The translations under genes were made by a program, and so were the position numbers. Of a DNA stretch of 64,000 bases, positions 59,144 to 64,000 are shown one piece after another (the stretch's first letter is position 1; every line of letters starts with the position of its first letter). Source of the DNA: Gymnodinialimonas sp. 202GB13-11. GTDB taxonomy: Bacteria > Pseudomonadota > Alphaproteobacteria > Rhodobacterales > Rhodobacteraceae. The notes under the pieces are model-generated. The model made no database searches, was not told the origin of the DNA, and saw only the letters and a program-made list of their open reading frames with translations. The DNA lies in contig NZ_JBFRBH010000001.1 of NCBI RefSeq assembly GCF_040932485.1, positions 682,001 to 746,000 on the forward strand, given 5' to 3'.

Positions 59144-60775
59144 CTAGAGGTCGGCGGCGCGCTTGCGAAGCTCGAATTTCTGGATTTTGCCGGTGGAGGT
59201 CTTAGGCAATTCCTCGAAGACGATGCGTTTCGGCGTCTCGAACCCTGCTAGCTGTTTGCGGGCAAACGCGATGATCTCATCCGCATCACCGGTCGCGCCC
59301 TCTTTCAGCTCCACATAAGCGCAAGGCACTTCGCCCCATTTGTCATCGGCCTTGGCGACCACGGCGCAGAGCGAGACAGCGGGGTGCCGCATCAACACGC
59401 CTTCAACCTTGACGGAGCTTACATTTTCGCCGCCTGAAATGATGATGTCCTTCGCCCGATCCGCGATCTGGATGTAGCTGTCGGGATGCTGCACGGCGAT
59501 GTCGCCGGTGTGGAAATAGCCGCCCGCAAAGGCCTCTGCGGTGGCCTCCGGGTTCTTGTAATAGCCCTTCATGGTGGAATTGCCGCGCATCATGATTTCG
59601 CCCTGCGTGGCCCCGTCGCGGGCAACAGGGGCCATGTCGTCGGGCGTCATCACGGCGATGTCGTCCATATTGGGCAGCGGCACGCCCTGACGCGCCTTGA
59701 TTGTGGCGCGGTCATCGGGGGCGAGCGCGTTCCAATCGTCATCCTGCCAGAGGCATTCGGTGGCGTGGCCGTAGGTTTCGGTGAGGCCGTAAACTTGCGT
59801 GACGTTGAAGCCCATCGTCTCGATTGCCGCCAGCGTCGCGGCGGCGGGGGGCGCGCCGGCGGTGAAGACCTCAACAATGTGGTCGAACGTGCGGCGGTCT
59901 TCGTCCTTGGCGTTGACGATCATGTTCAGAACAATCGGCGCGCCGCCCATGTGGCTGACACCCTGATCGGCGATGGCGTCGTAAATCGCCTTGGCAGTGA
60001 TGTCGCGGCAGCAGACGATGGTGCCGCCCACAGCGGGCATGGTCCAAGTGTGGCACCAGTTGTTGCAGTGGAAAAGCGGAACGATGGCGAGGATCGTAGG
60101 GTAGAGCGTCATCCGCCAGGCAATCGGCGTGCCCATGGTGATCAGATACGCACCGCGATGGTGGTAGACGACGCCCTTGGGGCGCCCGGTGGTGCCGGAA
60201 GTGTAGTTGAGCGCGATGCTTTCCCATTCATCCTCGGGCATCTTCCACGGTGCGTCCGTGTCGCCCTCGGTCAGCAGATCCTCGTAGGTGGTGTGGCGGC
60301 CGGAAGCAGGGTGGCCTGCATCGGCGTCGGGGCATTCGATGATAATAGGGGCAGGGCCTTCCATCGCCGCCATGGCCTGTTCGACGAGGGGGAGGAATTG
60401 CGTATCGGCCAGCACCATCTTCGCCTCGCCGTGGTCGAAGATATAGGCGACGGTCGCGACGTCGAGGCGGATGTTGATCGCGTTGAGGACTGCCCCGGCT
60501 GCGGGGACGCCAAAGTGTGCCTCCACATGCGGATAGGTGTTGGGCAGGACGGTGGCGACAACATCGCCCGGTTCGATCCCGCGCGCGGAAAGCGCCGACG
60601 CGAGGCGTGAGACGCGGGCATGGTATTCGGCGTATGTTTTCCGGTGCGCTCCGTCCACAACTGCCGTGCGGTTGGGAAACACGCGGGCCGCGCGCGCGAG
60701 ATGGCTGAGCGGGGTCAGCGGCACATAGTTTGCCGCGTTCTTCCCAAGCCCGGTTTCGTCCTTCATCCACCCCAT
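59144..60775 (-). CDS. Acyl-CoA synthetase (AMP-forming)
   Basis: A 543-residue ANL-family ligase. The AMP-binding motif is ALNYTSGTTGRPKGVVYHH (near residue 188), then VYGLTETYGHAT, YFHTGDIAV and the hinge DRAKDIIISGGENVS, with the catalytic Lys near the end in PKTSTGKIQKFELRK. It activates a carboxylic acid, probably a medium or long fatty acid or a methylthio acid, to its CoA thioester. Position near a FadJ-type gene suits beta-oxidation. DmdB of DMSP catabolism is a related alternative, but the sequence does not allow a decision. Confidence 0.87.
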   Translation of the reverse strand: MGWMKDETGLGKNAANYVPLTPLSHLARAARVFPNRTAVVDGAHRKTYAEYHARVSRLASALSARGIEPGDVVATVLPNTYPHVEAHFGVPAAGAVLNAINIRLDVATVAYIFDHGEAKMVLADTQFLPLVEQAMAAMEGPAPIIIECPDADAGHPASGRHTTYEDLLTEGDTDAPWKMPEDEWESIALNYTSGTTGRPKGVVYHHRGAYLITMGTPIAWRMTLYPTILAIVPLFHCNNWCHTWTMPAVGGTIVCCRDITAKAIYDAIADQGVSHMGGAPIVLNMIVNAKDEDRRTFDHIVEVFTAGAPPAAATLAAIETMGFNVTQVYGLTETYGHATECLWQDDDWNALAPDDRATIKARQGVPLPNMDDIAVMTPDDMAPVARDGATQGEIMMRGNSTMKGYYKNPEATAEAFAGGYFHTGDIAVQHPDSYIQIADRAKDIIISGGENVSSVKVEGVLMRHPAVSLCAVVAKADDKWGEVPCAYVELKEGATGDADEIIAFARKQLAGFETPKRIVFEELPKTSTGKIQKFELRKRAADL

Positions 60776-61095
60776 GGCCGTGCCTCCCTAACGCGAAACC
60801 AAAGTGTTCCGGGTGTGATGGCGGATCATGCAGGAAAAGGGAAGTGGTAAGGCGCGCCGCCCGCGGGGATTGTGGGACAGGGCGGGCGGCGCGACGCGCG
60901 GAGGGACAGATCCGCGCAAGGGACGTAATGTATATGTCACGGGTGAAGCATTTGGTTCCGTCGCGGGCGCAGATTTTTTGCTTTGTCGTGTGCAGTTTCT
61001 TGCCCACGTCCAGAAGTTATCCACAGAAACCCTTTGCACTCGGGACGCCCGATGCTGTAGCCATGCAGGCAAAACACACAAAATATGAGGCAAGC
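60776..61095. other. Divergent intergenic region with a DnaA-box-like site
   Basis: About 320 bp without a gene, between the acyl-CoA synthetase and the barrel protein. It contains a perfect DnaA-box sequence TTATCCACA at 61017-61025 and a T-run (ATTTTTTGC) near 60973. The GAGG ribosome site of the next gene is at 61087-61090. The single DnaA box does not suggest an origin. Confidence 0.5.
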
Positions 61096-61662
61096 ATGGA
61101 CTATTCACGCGTTTTCGCGGCCTGTGCCGCAATGATGATCGGAACCGGCGCACAGGCGCAGGATGCGGATTGGACGGGGCTGTACGGTGGCATCCAACTC
61201 GATATGGCGACCGTTGACCTTTCGGTGCCGAACGGCGGTGCGACCACGAATGACGGCAACGGGCTGATGTATGGCCTGAACGGCGGATATCGTCGCGATC
61301 TTGGCCAAGTGGTTCTGGGTGCTGCGGCCACGCTGAGCTTTGGCAATTTTGATACGCCGCCGGTGGGTGGGGGCAGCGATGCCTCGTCCTTCGGGTCGCT
61401 CGCCACGGTTGGTGTCGAGGTCGGCTATGATCTGGGCGAGGTGCTGGTGTATGGCGAGTTGGGCCACACATGGGCCACGCGCACCGATGCGGGCAATACG
61501 CGCCGGTTCGAGGGCGGGCTGCAATACGGGATTGGTGCCGATTTCATGCTGAATGACCAGATCATGATTGGCGGCACGGTTTCACGCACGGATCTGGACA
61601 ATTTCGGTGGCAGCGATGCGACTGTCACAACCTTCGGCGCACGGGCGGCTTTGCGTTTCTGA
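61096..61662 (+). CDS. Outer-membrane beta-barrel protein
   Basis: A 188-residue protein with a signal peptide (MDYSRVFAACAAMMIGTGAQAQD) and alternating amphipathic strands rich in Gly and aromatic residues (WTGLYGGIQLDMATVDL, GLMYGLNGGYRRDLGQVVLGAAATLSFG, VGVEVGYDLGEVLVYGELGHTW). It ends in Phe (GARAALRF), the outer-membrane assembly signal. Eight strands seem likely, as in OmpA-like or porin-family small barrels. Function unknown. A terminator follows at 61682-61710. Confidence 0.85.
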   Translation: MDYSRVFAACAAMMIGTGAQAQDADWTGLYGGIQLDMATVDLSVPNGGATTNDGNGLMYGLNGGYRRDLGQVVLGAAATLSFGNFDTPPVGGGSDASSFGSLATVGVEVGYDLGEVLVYGELGHTWATRTDAGNTRRFEGGLQYGIGADFMLNDQIMIGGTVSRTDLDNFGGSDATVTTFGARAALRF

Positions 61663-61681
61663 GCACCACTCCTGAAATGCG

Positions 61682-61710
61682 AAAGGGCGCCCCGCGAGGC
61701 GCCCTTTTTT
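61682..61710. terminator. Rho-independent terminator between barrel protein and fadJ
   Basis: A 10-bp perfect stem AAAGGGCGCC / GGCGCCCTTT with a 6-nt loop and a run of T residues. It can work in both directions for the convergent genes. Confidence 0.92.
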
Positions 61711-61726
61711 GTTTCTGGAGAGAGGC

Positions 61727-63928
61727 TTAGGCTACTTTCGCGTCAACCCCGGTGCCGAAGCGTCCGTAGAAGCTTTGGCCTTTTTCAGCCATCTCCCGTA
61801 GGAGCGGCGGGCAGGCGAAGCGGTCGCCGTAGGCCTCAGTCAGTTGGTCGCAACGCTCGGCCGCATAGGCGGTACCGAGGATGTCGAGCCAGCCGAATGG
61901 ACCGCCTGACCACGGCGCGAATCCCCAGCCGAGGATTGCGCCGACATCGCCTTCGCGGATGTCCATGAGGACGCCCGCTTCCAGCGCGCGGACAGCCTCA
62001 AGCACTTGCGCGAAAAGCAGGCGATGCTGGACTTCGATAAGCTCGGGCTGTGCGTCGGCAGCGGCATAGCGGGCGGTCAGACCGTCCCAAAGGCCGGTGC
62101 GTTTGCCCTTTTCGTCGTAGCTGTAGAAGCCCGCATTGGCCTTGCGCCCGAGGCGGCCTTCCTCTTCCATCCAGAAGATCAGCTCATCCGTGGTGTCGTC
62201 GTAGTTCGGATCGCCCGCCTTGGTGGCGCGCGCGATCTTTGCGCCGAGGTCGATGGAGGTTTCATCGGTCAGCTGTAGGGGCCCCAGCGGCATACCAACC
62301 AGCTTAGCGGCATTCTCGATCAGCGCGGGCGCGACGCCTTCCTGCACCATGCGGACACCTTCGTTGACGTAGGGCAGGATGCAGCGGTTGGCGTAGAAGA
62401 AGCGCTCGTCATTGACGACGATGGGCGTCTTGCGGATCTGGCGGACGAAATCGAGGGCTTTGGCGACCGCGATGTCGCCCGTCTCTTTGCCCTTGATGAT
62501 TTCAACCAGAAGCATCTTGTCGACGGGGCTGAAGAAGTGGATGCCGATGAATTGCTCAGGCCGCGTGGAGGCCTTGGCGAGCATGGTGATCGGCAGGGTG
62601 GAGGTGTTGGTGGCGAAGATGCCGTCTTGGTTCATCACGGCTTCGGTCTTGGCAGTGACTTCGGCCTTCACCTTCGGGTCTTCGAACACGGCCTCAACGA
62701 TCAGATCGCAGCCTTGCAGAGCTTCGTAATCGGTGGTGGCGGTGATCTGGCCCAGAACCTTGGCCTTCTTCTCTTCCGTGACCTTGCCGCGCTTCATGCC
62801 CTTGTCGAGCAGGCCCTCGGAATAGGCTTTGCCCTTGTCGGCGCTCTCTTGGGCGGCGTCGATCAGGACCACTTCGATCCCCGCCAGCGCAGAGACATAG
62901 GCGATGCCGGCACCCATCATGCCCGCGCCAAGGATGCCGACTTTCTTGACGGTCTGGTCAGCGACGTCGGGGCGGTTCGCGCCTTTCTCCAACGCTTCCT
63001 TGTTGAGGAAGAGGGAGCGGATCATCGCGGAAGACGAGGGGTTCAACAGGACTTGCGTGAAGTAGCGCGCCTCGATCTTCAGCGCGGTGTCGAAATCGAC
63101 GAGCGCCCCTTCGTAGATGGAGGACAGAAGCGCCTTGGCCGCCGGGTAGACGCCCTTGGTCTTGCCGTGGATCATCGCCGAGGCGCCCACGAAGGTCATG
63201 AAGCCCGCGGGGTGGTAGGGGGCGCCGCCGGGCATTTTGTAGCCCTTGGCGTCCCAGGGTTTGACGATGTCGGCGGGGGGCGCGTTCAGAACCCATTCTT
63301 TCGCTTTGGCGAGCAGCTCATCCGCCGGGACAACTTCATCAACCAGGGACGCAGACTTGGCTTTCTTGGGGTCCAGCATCCGGCCTTCGAGCAACACGGG
63401 GGCCGCGGCCATCGCGCCGACCATGCGGGAATAGCGGGTCGTGCCGCCCGCGCCGGGGAAGAGGCCCACGAGGATTTCAGGCAGGCCGATCTTGGCCTTG
63501 GGATTGTCGGCCATCACGCGGTGGTGGCAGGCCAGCGCGATCTCCGTCCCGATGCCCGCGCAGGTACCGGGCAGGGCGCAGGCGATGGGCTTGCCGCCTT
63601 TGTTCGTCTTCGGCTCCATCCCGGCGCGTTCGATTTTGCGCAGGATGCGGTGGCCGTTCATGATGAAGTCAAACAGGCCCTGGGCCGGGTTGTCGCCGGA
63701 CTCTTCGCGGATCGAAGCCAAGACGTTGAGGTCCATGCCACCGGCGAAATCCTTCTTGCCGGAGGTAATCACGATGCCCTTCACTGCGTCGTCGGCCAAA
63801 GCCTGATCAATCAGGTCTTCGCAGGTCGAAAAAGCCTCACGATTGAGAACATTCATGGACTTTCCGGGAACGTCCCAGGTGACAACCGCGACGCCATCGT
63901 CGTGCACTTCCATGGTGAAATCGGTCAT
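61727..63928 (-). CDS. fadJ: Multifunctional 3-hydroxyacyl-CoA dehydrogenase/enoyl-CoA hydratase (FadJ-type)
   Basis: A 733-residue beta-oxidation enzyme. The crotonase half (residues 1-310) has FAGGMDL and GTCAGIGTEIALACHH for the oxyanion hole and catalytic Glu, and GLPEILVGLFPGAGGTTR. The dehydrogenase half has the NAD-binding VGILGAGMMGAGIAYVSALAG, NTSTLPIT and GIHFFSPVDKMLLVEII, then two C-terminal HCDH domains. It hydrates enoyl-CoA and oxidises 3-hydroxyacyl-CoA. The start codon overlaps the stop of a gene that continues beyond the window. A thiolase partner is expected nearby, but is not visible here. Confidence 0.94.
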   Translation of the reverse strand: MTDFTMEVHDDGVAVVTWDVPGKSMNVLNREAFSTCEDLIDQALADDAVKGIVITSGKKDFAGGMDLNVLASIREESGDNPAQGLFDFIMNGHRILRKIERAGMEPKTNKGGKPIACALPGTCAGIGTEIALACHHRVMADNPKAKIGLPEILVGLFPGAGGTTRYSRMVGAMAAAPVLLEGRMLDPKKAKSASLVDEVVPADELLAKAKEWVLNAPPADIVKPWDAKGYKMPGGAPYHPAGFMTFVGASAMIHGKTKGVYPAAKALLSSIYEGALVDFDTALKIEARYFTQVLLNPSSSAMIRSLFLNKEALEKGANRPDVADQTVKKVGILGAGMMGAGIAYVSALAGIEVVLIDAAQESADKGKAYSEGLLDKGMKRGKVTEEKKAKVLGQITATTDYEALQGCDLIVEAVFEDPKVKAEVTAKTEAVMNQDGIFATNTSTLPITMLAKASTRPEQFIGIHFFSPVDKMLLVEIIKGKETGDIAVAKALDFVRQIRKTPIVVNDERFFYANRCILPYVNEGVRMVQEGVAPALIENAAKLVGMPLGPLQLTDETSIDLGAKIARATKAGDPNYDDTTDELIFWMEEEGRLGRKANAGFYSYDEKGKRTGLWDGLTARYAAADAQPELIEVQHRLLFAQVLEAVRALEAGVLMDIREGDVGAILGWGFAPWSGGPFGWLDILGTAYAAERCDQLTEAYGDRFACPPLLREMAEKGQSFYGRFGTGVDAKVA

Positions 63929-64000
63929 GGCTTGTTCATCCTCTTCTGAATTTCGGACATTGTCGGCAGGTGCGACGACGGTTTGAATTCCGCCTCTGGC
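63925..64000 (-). CDS. C-terminal fragment of upstream gene (runs off window)
   Basis: On the minus strand the frame ending at a TGA (63925-63927) is open to the window edge and encodes 24 residues, including EFKPSSHLPTMSEIQKRMNK. The stop overlaps the fadJ ATG (ATGA), the coupling style seen throughout this window. I do not recognise the protein; a thiolase or other beta-oxidation gene would be expected by position. Confidence 0.4.
   Translation of the reverse strand, partial: PEAEFKPSSHLPTMSEIQKRMNKP

Noticed and set aside
60776-61095. Replication origin around the DnaA box
   Set aside because: Only one DnaA box is visible, with no AT-rich unwinding region and no dnaA, parAB, hemE or similar origin neighbours.

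Overview
This is a GC-rich, densely packed chromosomal window that most resembles a marine Rhodobacteraceae (Roseobacter-group) alphaproteobacterium. The evidence is a beta-hydroxyaspartate cycle operon (bhcABCD), a membrane-bound cytochrome-c urate hydroxylase (PuuD), a LexA box of the alphaproteobacterial type (GTTC-N7-GTTC), an ImuA-like protein, an H-NOX/diguanylate cyclase pair, the hom/glpX/recJ neighbourhood, and frequent ATGA or TGATG stop-start overlaps. I see no insertion sequence, prophage, CRISPR array or rRNA. There is one tRNA gene, tRNA-Glu(TTC).

Layout. 0-5 kb: a truncated MFS transporter, a non-coding stretch with a large inverted repeat, a putatively SOS-controlled imuA without imuB beside it, a Tas-like aldo/keto reductase, an SGNH hydrolase, and an SGNH hydrolase fused to a hot-dog thioesterase. 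4.6-9 kb: MaoC hydratase with an XRE regulator, a fatty acid desaturase, an EamA transporter, and a NUDIX/DUF983 pair. 9-13.6 kb: an EF-hand protein, then an ECF sigma/membrane protein/CpxP-like operon, a PleD-type cyclase, DUF3572 and a HAD phosphatase. 13.7-18.4 kb: an MttB-family methyltransferase, a degenerate H-NOX coupled to an HNOBA-GGDEF cyclase, and an ABC1 kinase. 18.5-35.7 kb is a catabolic island: pcaHG, pxpABC (5-oxoprolinase), creatinase, urate-to-glyoxylate genes (puuD, uraH, a puuE-uraD fusion, allA, allE), a purine permease and bhcABCD. 35.9-42.5 kb: tRNA-Glu, recJ, a cysteine hydrolase, glpX, a PhoD-like phosphatase, hom and a small lipoprotein. 42.6-46.2 kb: two TetR regulators, a desaturase, and a PspA/YiaAB operon preceded by repeated TGAAC-N3-GTTCA palindromes. 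46.2-52.5 kb: glyA, nadK, maeB and a soluble hybrid kinase. 52.5-57.1 kb: the nucleoside salvage operon cdd-deoA-deoB-add-upp. 57-64 kb: an envelope protein, an M48-like protein without its metal site, an acyl-CoA synthetase, an outer-membrane barrel protein, a FadJ-type beta-oxidation enzyme and the tail of one further gene.

How the genes work together. The most coherent story is the island at 22.6-35.7 kb. Urate is taken to allantoin by PuuD, UraH and the UraD domain, then to allantoate by the PuuE domain. AllE and AllA then act on ureidoglycine and ureidoglycolate, giving glyoxylate plus urea. Creatinase gives sarcosine, which can become glycine. Glyoxylate and glycine are the two inputs of the bhcABCD cycle, which makes oxaloacetate without losing carbon, so this locus looks like a route from purines (and possibly creatine) into central metabolism. 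Allantoate amidohydrolase, xanthine dehydrogenase and the usual regulator bhcR are not in the window. Other points that stand out are an H-NOX homologue that has lost the haem-ligating histidine and the YxSxR motif but keeps its cyclase partner, a TetR/PspA/YiaAB stress module with four matching operators, and the SGNH-thioesterase fusion.
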